A DNA stretch of 64,000 nt from positions 3,680,001 through 3,744,000 of the forward strand of contig NZ_JAVIZX010000001.1 in NCBI RefSeq assembly GCF_031453675.1, given 5' to 3'. The position numbers were made by a program, and so were the translations under genes. Source of the DNA: Paracidovorax wautersii (lineage in GTDB: Bacteria > Pseudomonadota > Gammaproteobacteria > Burkholderiales > Burkholderiaceae_C). The notes beneath the pieces were generated by a model. The model saw only the letters and a program-made list of their open reading frames with translations. It was not told the DNA's origin and made no database searches. Below, piece by piece: positions 57,607 through 64,000 of this stretch; within the stretch, counting starts at the first letter, position 1; each line of letters begins with the position of its first letter.

Positions 57607-57660
57607 CTACATCTTCAATAGCAGCTTGCGCCCGATCCACGGGCGCAAGAGGCCGATTTG
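57607..57660 (+). repeat. Dispersed palindromic element, copy 12 (FAH/Nudix gap)
   Basis: TACATCTTCAATAGCAGCTT, then GCGCCCGATCCACGGGCGCA and AGAGGCCGATTTG, lies between the FAH and Nudix genes (16 bp before the Nudix start). If translated on the minus strand it would read NRPLAPVDRAQAAIED, the same peptide type as copies 6 and 11, although no gene is there. This shows the frame is a property of the element. Confidence 0.88.
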
Positions 57661-57676
57661 ACGGATACTCCACCGC

Positions 57677-58225
57677 ATGACCTTCCGCAGCCCCATCAAG
57701 CACTGCCGCGAATGCGGTGCGCCCGTGGCCTACCGCCTGCCCGACGACGGGGACACCAAGCCGCGCGCCATCTGCACGGTCTGCCACACCGTGCATTACG
57801 AGAACCCGCTGAACGTCGTCGGCACGATCCCCGTGCTCGGCGACCGCGTGCTGCTGTGCCTGCGCAACATCGAGCCACGCAAGGGCAAGTGGACGCTGCC
57901 GGCCGGCTTCATGGAACTGAACGAAACCACGGCCCAGGGCGCCGCCCGCGAGACCGACGAAGAAGCCGGCGCGCAGATCCAGATGGGGCCGCTGTTCTCC
58001 GTCGTCAACGTGCCCCATGTCGGGCAGGTGCACCTCTTCTACCTGGCCACGCTGCTGAGCGACCGGTTCGACCCCGGCTTCGAGACCATCGAGGCGCGGC
58101 TCTTCGCCGAAGACGAGATTCCCTGGGACGAGATCGCTTTCCGCACCGTCAAGGTCACGCTGGAGAAGTTCTTCGCGGACCGCCGCGCCGGTGCGTTCGG
58201 CACGCACTGCGTCGACATCGTCTGA
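57677..58225 (+). CDS. NUDIX hydrolase with an N-terminal zinc ribbon
   Basis: The 182-residue protein has two CxxC pairs (HCRECGAP and AICTVCHTV), a zinc ribbon like that of NudC-type proteins, and a Nudix box GFMELNETTAQGAARETDEEAGA with all metal Glu. It hydrolyses a nucleoside diphosphate derivative; substrates such as NADH, ADP-ribose or FAD are known for this group, but no choice can be made here. It is 64 bp before the leucine-rich-repeat kinase. Confidence 0.9.
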   Translation: MTFRSPIKHCRECGAPVAYRLPDDGDTKPRAICTVCHTVHYENPLNVVGTIPVLGDRVLLCLRNIEPRKGKWTLPAGFMELNETTAQGAARETDEEAGAQIQMGPLFSVVNVPHVGQVHLFYLATLLSDRFDPGFETIEARLFAEDEIPWDEIAFRTVKVTLEKFFADRRAGAFGTHCVDIV

Positions 58226-58289
58226 GCTGCCCTGCCAGCGCGCGTGCCCGCACGAGGCACCGCACCCGCTCCGCCTTCCACCGATCTGC

Positions 58290-59621
58290 ATGACCGACAC
58301 CCTGCAACAGCTGCGCGCCGGCACCCTGGCGGGCGCGCGCGTGCTGCGCCTCCGCGCCGACCTGGAGGTCTTCCCGCGCGAGGTCTTCGACCTGGCCGAC
58401 ACGCTGGAGGTGCTCGACCTGTCCGGCAACCGCCTGAGTGCCCTGCCCCCCGATCTGCACCGCCTGCACCGGCTGAAGGTGTTCTTCGCTTCGGACAACC
58501 GCTTCACCGAGCTGCCCGCTGCCCTCGGAGCCTGCCCGCAGCTGGAGATGGTGGGCTTCAAGGCCAACCGCATCACGCAGGTGCCGGCCGAGGCGTTGCC
58601 GCCACGCCTGCGCTGGCTCATCCTGACGGACAACGCCGTCGCCGAACTGCCCGCCGCGCTGGGCGAGCGCCCGCGGCTGCAAAAGCTCATGCTGGCCGGC
58701 AACCGGCTGCAGTCCCTGCCGGGCACGCTGCAGCAATGCCAGTCCCTGGAACTGCTGCGCATCGCCGCCAACCGGCTGGAGGCCCTGCCCGGCTGGCTGG
58801 CCGATCTGCCGCGGCTGGCGTGGCTGGCCATCGGCGGCAATGCGTTCAACGAGGCGGTGGAGGCCCAGGCCCGCACGGCGCAGGCCACGGGCAGCATTGC
58901 CTGGGAGCGGCTGGCGTGCGGCGCGCTGTTGGGTGAAGGCGCGTCCGGCCGCATCCATGCCGGCGTGCTCGACCCCGGGCCGGCGGCGCGGGACGTGGCC
59001 GTCAAGCTGTTCAAAGGCCAGGTGACCAGCGACGGCTGGCCGCTGACCGAGATGGCGGCCAGCCTGGCGACCGGACCGCATCCGCGGCTGATTCCCGTGC
59101 TGGGCCGGCTGGACGGCCACCCGGACGGCACCCAGGGCCTGGTGATGGAGCGCATCGCGGCGGACTACCGCACGCTGGCCGGCCCGCCCAGCTTCGAGAC
59201 CTGTACGCGCGACGTCTATCCGGACGGGCTGCGGCTCGCCGCCGGAGTGGCCCTGCGCATCGCAGCGGACGCGGCCTCCGCGCTCGCCCACCTGCACGGA
59301 CGCGGCCTGGTGCATGGCGACCTGTACGCCCACAACCTGCTGTGGCGGCCGGACGCAGCGCCCGGCGCTGCCAGCGGCCTGCTGGGCGACTTCGGTGCTG
59401 CCGCCTTCGCGCCGCCCGGCGCCCTGGGCGACGCGCTGCGCCGCATGGATGCGCGGGCCTATGGGGTGCTGCTGGAAGAGCTGTGCGCCCGCGCCGACGG
59501 CCCCGTGCCGAATGCCGAAGCGACGGCCTTGGTACAGGCCTGCCAGCAGGCCGACGCGGCGGCGCGCCCCTCCGCCGCACAACTGGCGGCGCGGACGGCC
59601 GCCTGGGCTGCCGCGGTTTAG
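58290..59621 (+). CDS. Leucine-rich-repeat protein kinase
   Basis: The 443-residue protein has seven or so LRRs (about 20-195, LEVLDLSGNRLSALPPDLHRL and related repeats) fused to a compact eukaryotic-type kinase domain (about 212-443). Kinase motifs are GEGASGRIHAG, VAVKLFKG (ATP Lys), HGRGLVHGDLYAHNLLW (catalytic loop, HGD for HRD, Asn kept) and GDFGAAAF (DFG). The start ATG at 58290 (MTDTLQQLRAG) replaces an upstream frame. No signal peptide or TM is seen, so it is cytosolic. Targets are unknown. Confidence 0.88.
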   Translation: MTDTLQQLRAGTLAGARVLRLRADLEVFPREVFDLADTLEVLDLSGNRLSALPPDLHRLHRLKVFFASDNRFTELPAALGACPQLEMVGFKANRITQVPAEALPPRLRWLILTDNAVAELPAALGERPRLQKLMLAGNRLQSLPGTLQQCQSLELLRIAANRLEALPGWLADLPRLAWLAIGGNAFNEAVEAQARTAQATGSIAWERLACGALLGEGASGRIHAGVLDPGPAARDVAVKLFKGQVTSDGWPLTEMAASLATGPHPRLIPVLGRLDGHPDGTQGLVMERIAADYRTLAGPPSFETCTRDVYPDGLRLAAGVALRIAADAASALAHLHGRGLVHGDLYAHNLLWRPDAAPGAASGLLGDFGAAAFAPPGALGDALRRMDARAYGVLLEELCARADGPVPNAEATALVQACQQADAAARPSAAQLAARTAAWAAAV

Positions 59622-59652
59622 CCCGTACCCGGCTGGCGGCGTGCCCGCTGGC

Positions 59653-60435
59653 TTACTTCAGCCACTTGTCCGCGGCCTGCTTCACGCCGCCGCGGCTGTC
59701 CACCAGGCTCCAGACGAACTCCATCACGCGCGAGTAGTCGGCGTCGTCCTTGGGCAGCATGAAGCCCAGGGTGTTGGGCGGGGTGAGCGGCTGGGCGATG
59801 AAGGCGGCATACAGGCGCGGGTCGGCCTTGGCGTAGTGCAGCGCCTCGTAGGTCTCGGTGATCATCGCGTCGCCCTTGCCCTCGGCGATGAGGGCCGGGA
59901 TCTCGGCGTTCTTCTCGTGCGTGCTCACCTGGGCGGCCTTGAGGTTTTCCAGCACGAAGGTTTCGTTGGTGCCGCCGGGGTTCTTGATGACGCGCACGCC
60001 GGACTGGTTCAGGTCGGCCAGGGCGCGGAACTTGTCCTTGTCCGCCGCACGCACCAGCGCCACCTTGCCGAAGGGCGCGTAGCCCGGGAGCATCTCGATC
60101 TGGCGGATGCGCGCCACGTTGCGCGTGATGCCGCCCACGGCCACATCGAACCGGTCGGCCTGGATGTCCTTCATCAGATTCGGCCAGGTGGTGGGCACGT
60201 ACTCGACCTTCACGCCCAGTTCCTTGGCCATGGCCTCGATCACGTCGATGTCGTGGCCGGAATAGCCGGCATCGGTCTTGATGGCGAAGGGCCGGTAGTC
60301 GCCGGGCGTGCCGACGCGCAGCACCTTGGTGTCCATGATCCTGTCGAGCCGCGGACCGGCGTGGGCGGGGGATACGAGGGCGGAGGCGCCCAGAACGGCG
60401 GCGGTGACGAGCGACAGGGTGGTTTTGCGCAGCAT
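59653..60435 (-). CDS. Periplasmic transporter substrate-binding protein, cyclohexadienyl dehydratase (PheC)-like
   Basis: The 260-residue protein has a signal peptide (MLRKTTLSLVTAAVLGASAL..AHA) and an SBP_bac_3 fold. RLDRIMDTKVLRVGTPGDYRPF, PTTWPNLMKDIQADRFDVAVGGI and NPGGTNETFV match the PheC-type periplasmic cyclohexadienyl/arogenate dehydratases as well as amino acid binding proteins. No ABC permease genes adjoin, which favours an enzyme or an orphan binding protein. AAGGA precedes the ATG at 60435. Catalytic identity is not proven. Confidence 0.85.
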   Translation of the reverse strand: MLRKTTLSLVTAAVLGASALVSPAHAGPRLDRIMDTKVLRVGTPGDYRPFAIKTDAGYSGHDIDVIEAMAKELGVKVEYVPTTWPNLMKDIQADRFDVAVGGITRNVARIRQIEMLPGYAPFGKVALVRAADKDKFRALADLNQSGVRVIKNPGGTNETFVLENLKAAQVSTHEKNAEIPALIAEGKGDAMITETYEALHYAKADPRLYAAFIAQPLTPPNTLGFMLPKDDADYSRVMEFVWSLVDSRGGVKQAADKWLK

Positions 60436-60667
60436 GGCGGGGAGTCCTTCAGGAAATGGCTGTGACAGCGCCGCACGGCATCGCCCGGGGCGTCCGCGCG
60501 TGCGCCCACGGAACATAGCAAGGGACATGCCCCCGTGCACGGCCCTTGGCGGCATTCGCACACGCGTTTTCCCGGGTGGCGCGCCGTGGCGGTGGCGCGG
60601 CAGCACGCTGACCGCAGCGCATGGCGCACCTCGCAAAGGCCTCGGTCAGGTGGATGGAACCTGCGGG
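60436..60667. other. Gap between the PheC-like gene and the 275-bp element
   Basis: This 232-bp region should contain the promoter of the PheC-like gene (read leftward). No gene, repeat copy or recognised regulatory element was found in it. Confidence 0.4.
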
Positions 60668-60942
60668 CTTAGAACGTGTTTACGATCTCCCAGGGGCCGC
60701 GCAGCGGCGTTTGCGGGAGGGGATGCAAGGCGCGGTGCGTAGTGGATAGCTCGGCTATCCACAAGCGCCGCAACGCCGCAGACCGCCCGCAAACGCCACT
60801 GTCCGAAGGGTTGGAGCGAAATCGGGCGATGGTGCGCCCCGGCTGCTTGCATGGGCAAGAGCCCATGCGGCGCATCCGAAGGGTCCACTCATTCCGATTG
60901 CGCTTCAACGCGACCCCTGCGAGATCGTAAAAACGTTCTTAG
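60668..60942. mobile_element. 275-bp non-coding element with terminal inverted repeats (MITE-like)
   Basis: The ends CTTAGAACGTGTTTACGATC (60668-60687) and its near complement at 60923-60942 form 22-bp terminal repeats with two mismatches. Inside are nested hairpins: GGCGTTTGCGGG/CCCGCAAACGCC (60706-60797) around GTGGATAGC/GCTATCCAC (60742-60762), then GCATGGGC/GCCCATGC near 60849 within an imperfect 15-bp inverted repeat. There is no transposase gene. Its right end supplies the stop codon of mrcA (TAA, 60939-60941). It may be mobilised by a transposase elsewhere. Confidence 0.75.
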
Positions 60943-63562
60943 GGCGGCGTTTCGACGAAGAACGGCGTGCCCGTGCCCTGCCCGGCCGTACCGTTGCTGC
61001 CCCGCGGCACGACCACGCCGCGCTGCACGGGTGCGGTGGTCACGCCGCCATCACCCTGCTGGGCGGGCGGGGGAGCTGCCCCACCCAGCGGGGACGGCAC
61101 CACCACCCCGGGCACCGGCTGCGCTGGCGCAGGCGCCGGCGATGGCTGCGCCGGTGCGGGCAGCGGGGCCGGTGGCTGCGTTGCGGGCGGTGTGTCCGGA
61201 AGTTCGTCGTAGGTGACGGGCGGCAGCGGCTGCACGCGCGGCGTGACGTTCTCCAGCGGCACCAGGGGGGCCTCGGTGATTTCGGGCCGTTCCGCGCTGG
61301 CCGGGGCCGACGCGGCGGGCGTGGCCACCGGTGCGCGGCTGCCCGCGCTCGCGCCGGCATCGGCATCGGCGGTCTCGCCAGTACGGCGGCCGAACAGGTC
61401 GTAGACCCAATTGCGCACGCCGCTCACGGCGCTGCCGACCCAGCTGCGCTCTTCCTCGTCCACGAAGCGCTCGCGGGCGTCGATGGCCTTGGCGCGCAGG
61501 GCCTGCTGGAAGAATTCGCCCACCATGGGTAAGGCGCTGTGCGCACCCTGGCCCCAGTAGTCGCTGCGCAGGGTGATGCGCCCGTCGTTGAAGCCCGCCC
61601 ACGCGCCCGCCACCAGCTGGGGATGCATGAGGATGAACCAGCCGTCGGTGTTGTCCTGCGTGGTGCCGGTCTTGCCCGCCACATCCGCGTTGATGCCGTA
61701 GCGGCTGCGGATGGCCACGCCCGTGCCTTTGTCGATCACGCCGCGCATGGCGTCGCGCAGCGTCTGCGCCGGTCCCACGTCCATCACGCGCTCCGGCGCG
61801 GCCGGGGCGAAGTCTTCCAGCACCTTGCCGTTCTTGTCCTCGATGCGGGTGATGACGATGGGCGCCCGGTAGTTGCCGGCACCAGCGATGGTTCCGTAGG
61901 AGGCCACCATTTCCTTGAGCGTGACCGGGCTGGTGCCCAGGGCCAGCGAGGGCACCACGTCCAGCTTGGACTCGCGCACACGCCCATGGCCCGCGCCAGC
62001 TGCGCCACCCGCCCCGGGCCCACCTGCATCATCACCTGGGCGGTGATGGTGTTCTTGGAATACGCCAGCCCGTCGCGCAGCGTCATCGGTTCATCGCTCG
62101 GCGGCGTGTTGACGTCCGTGGGGCGCCAGACCTGTTTGCCGCCCAGCGGGATCTCGACCGCCTGGTCGATCAGGGTGTCGGTGGGCTGCATGCCGGCGGC
62201 AAACGCCGCGCCGTACACGAAGGGCTTGAAGGTGGAGCCCGGCTGGCGGCGCGCGGCCTGCACATGGTCGAAGGGGTCCTGCGCGAAGTCGCGGCTGCCC
62301 ACCCAGGCGCGCACCTCGCCCGTGCGCGGATCGATGGCCAGGAAGCCGGCCTGCACGCGCGTCTTCTGCTCGCGCAGCTCGCGCAGGAAGGCGGCGTCGG
62401 CCAGCAGCTCCTTGGCGACCTCGTCCGGCGCGCCCCCCTTGGCCACGGCGGCCTCGTAGCGGGCGGATTCACGCACCATCTGCTGCACCAGCGGGCTCTT
62501 GGCGCTCCAGGCGTTGCGCGAGGCCCAGGCCGTGTCGGCCACGCCCTGCAGTGCCTTGCCCTGCCGTGCCACGGCCTGGTTGGCGAGCGTCTGCAGGCGG
62601 TGGTCGATGGTGGTACGGATCACCAGGCCATCGGCATACAGGCTGTAGCCGTTGCGGTCGGCCCAGTCGATGAGCTGCTTGCGCAGCTGCTGCGCCAGGT
62701 GCGGCGCGGGGCCGGCGGTTTCCACCTGGCGCTCGAAGCGGATGCGCAGCGGCCGCTTGCTGAGCTGCTCGTACTCGGCAGCTTCCAGCTTGCCGCGCTT
62801 CTTCATCTGCGACAGCACGGTGTTGCGGCGCGCCTGCGCCCGCTCGGGGTTCAGCACCGGGTTGTAGTAGGCCGTGCCCTTGAGCATGCCGATCAGCGTG
62901 GCGCTCTCCAGCACGGTGAGCTTGTCGGCCGACTTGTCGAAGTACGTGCGCGCGGCCATCTCGATGCCGTAGGCGTTGTAGAGAAACGGCACGGTGTTCA
63001 GGTAGGTCTCCAGGATCTCGTCCTTGGAGTACAGCGCCTCGATCTTCAGCGCGGTGATGGCCTCCTTGAGCTTGCGCGTGAGCGTGGGCGCGCGGCCGAT
63101 CTCTTCGGGGTAGAGGTTGCGCGCCAGCTGCTGCGTGATGGTCGAGCCGCCCTGCTTGTCGCCTCCCAGCGTGCGCACCACGGCCGACAGGGTGCGCCGC
63201 CAGTCCATGCCCCAGTGCTCGTAGAAGCGGTGGTCCTCGGTGGCGATGAGCGCATCCACCACGGGCTTGGCGATCTCGTCGAGCGGCACCCACTCGCGGT
63301 TGACCCAGCGGTACTCCGCCAGCAGCCGCCCGTCGGCCGACACCAGCTGCGCAGGCTGCTCCATCTTGGCCTTGCGGATGTCGCTGATGCCCGGCGTGAA
63401 CGGCACCAGCGCCAGGATGTACAGCAGCAGGGCCAGGGCCAGCCCGGCCATCAGCCACAGCAGGCTGTGCAGGGACCACAGGCGCTCCGGGCGGCGCAGC
63501 AGGCGCGCCAGCGTGGACCGCAGCGCAACCCCACGGGCCCGCAAGACATCATTCAAGGGCAT
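60939..63562 (-). pseudogene. mrcA: Penicillin-binding protein 1A with a 2-bp frameshift
   Basis: Two frames together make an 873-residue bifunctional peptidoglycan synthase (PBP1A): an N-terminal TM helix, a glycosyltransferase domain (EDHRFYEHWGMDWRR, GGSTITQQLARNLYP) and a transpeptidase domain with SxxK in QPGSTFKPFVYG, SxN in YSKNTI and KTG in VAGKTGTTQ. The frame breaks at about 61977-61981, where an extra CA (GTGTGCGCGAG where the family needs GTGCGCGAG) shifts the reading. The first part (to about 61784) lacks the KTG box. It may be a sequencing error, a recent mutation, or a slippage site. The stop lies in the 275-bp element. Confidence 0.85.
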
Positions 63563-63563
63563 G

Positions 63564-63626
63564 AAAATACAAGCAAAAAGTGCCGCAAGCGCTTTTACAT
63601 AAAGCGCATGCAGCTATCAATTCAGG
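63564..63626 (-). repeat. Dispersed palindromic element, copy 13 (at the mrcA start)
   Basis: On the minus strand: TTGATAGCTGCATGCGCTTT, then ATGTAAAAGCGCTTGCGGCA and CTTTTTGCTTGTATTTTC. It has a perfect stem GCGCTTT/AAAGCGC (63589-63607). It ends one base before the mrcA start codon, so it forms the 5' leader of mrcA. Confidence 0.88.
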
Positions 63627-63696
63627 AGTGATCGGCGACCGACCCCAAGGTGGGCCTCGCCGCAGCGCGCCGCCACGATCAACCTGCGGCACCGCG

Positions 63697-63717
63697 CGGC
63701 GGCGGCGGCGGCGGCGG
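63697..63717 (+). repeat. (CGG)7 triplet repeat
   Basis: Seven tandem CGG triplets lie in the gap between the end of the short-chain dehydrogenase gene and mrcA. It is a simple repeat that can vary by slippage. No function is known. Confidence 0.8.
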
Positions 63718-63792
63718 CGCTGTTACCTACGGGGTGCGCAGTTATACCGCCAATCTCGCCCGGAGCCGGACAGCGCGCTGGCTTGCCGGCCG

Positions 63793-64000
63793 TTACCAGG
63801 GGAGCCGGTCGCCCCGGTAGGAATGGAAGCTGCCCGATGCCTCGGCCGGCAGGCCGTCCAGCACGCGCAGCAGGTCCGCCGCTGCCTCCGCCGGCGGACG
63901 GCCGATGTCCGCGCCGCCGAAGGGCCTGGACAGCGCCGAGTCCACCGTGCCCGGGTGCAGCGCCACCAGCACCGTCTGCGGGTGCGTGCGGGCCACTTCG
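63793..64000 (-). CDS. Short-chain dehydrogenase/reductase, C-terminal part (partial)
   Basis: The frame is open from the right edge to a stop at 63793 and encodes about 69 residues. VALHPGTVDSALSRPF and the last segment SFHSYRGDRLPW match the C-terminal end of C-factor/CsgA-like SDRs, which act on unknown substrates with NAD(P). The Rossmann motif and catalytic Tyr-Lys lie outside the window. The gene is cut by the window end, not broken. Confidence 0.75.
   Translation of the reverse strand, partial: EVARTHPQTVLVALHPGTVDSALSRPFGGADIGRPPAEAAADLLRVLDGLPAEASGSFHSYRGDRLPW

Noticed and set aside
57545-59155. A 536-codon minus-strand frame across the Nudix and LRR-kinase genes
   Set aside because: It reads through a repeat copy (giving the peptide NRPLAPVDRAQAAIED) but the rest is antisense to conserved domains.

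Overview
The window is GC-rich and densely packed with genes. It looks like ordinary chromosome of a Comamonadaceae betaproteobacterium, most likely Acidovorax or a close relative. That assignment is an inference. It rests on the Entner-Doudoroff genes, a phaC-phaA-phaB polyhydroxybutyrate cluster with an intracellular depolymerase, the pcm-rhodanese-tolC order near waaA, and a dapC-dapD-pilU-dapE-prmB string. No rRNA, tRNA, CRISPR, prophage or IS transposase gene was seen.

Layout. 1-3900: MATE and MFS transporters, a MarR regulator with a double palindromic operator, a thioesterase and glyoxalase I. 3900-11400: sugar-acid catabolism (eda, edd, a TRAP transporter, gntK, a LacI-type regulator with two matching operators). 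11400-16000: OmpA-like protein, chaC, sodC, pdxH, an AEC transporter, a GAF protein. 16000-22300: a seven-gene zinc-homeostasis cluster read leftward from zur (ABC ATPase, permease, two small secreted proteins, a His-rich protein, a ZnuD-like receptor). 22300-32200: msrA, a TetR regulator, pcm, rhodanese, tolC, a Pat-type acetyltransferase, waaA and a phosphohexomutase. 32400-32760: three tandem small structured RNAs, each ending in its own terminator. 33300-40700: dusA, a CHASE/PAS/GGDEF/EAL protein, a (p)ppGpp synthetase, PHB depolymerase and an RnfB-like ferredoxin. 40800-50400: a chemoreceptor, lysine biosynthesis genes, pilU, prmB and an ABC-F ATPase. 50500-54800: phaB, phaA, phaC. 54900-64000: pgeF, maiA/FAH, Nudix, a leucine-rich-repeat protein kinase, a PheC-like binding protein, a frameshifted mrcA and the end of a short-chain dehydrogenase.

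The most unusual content is non-coding. A family of about 14 short palindromic elements (50-70 bp, core AGCT..GCGCTT..AAGCGC, tail AGGCC..TTTTGCTT) is scattered through the window. Several copies lie inside conserved genes (waaA, pgeF, dapE, prmB). The copies in waaA and pgeF are read in the same orientation and frame and give nearly identical inserted peptides (PLAPVDQAQGAIN and PLAPMDQAQHAIN). Another copy supplies the stop codon of the zinc ABC ATPase and the start codon of its permease. A separate 275-bp element with near-perfect terminal inverted repeats supplies the stop codon of mrcA. The triple small-RNA array at 32.4-32.8 kb is the best candidate for an undescribed regulatory system.

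The metabolic genes fit together. TRAP transporter, GntK, Edd and Eda can take an aldonate such as gluconate to pyruvate and glyceraldehyde-3-phosphate, and PhaA/PhaB/PhaC and PhaZ store and release the resulting acetyl-CoA. The alarmone synthetase next to phaZ offers a plausible link between nutrient stress and storage.
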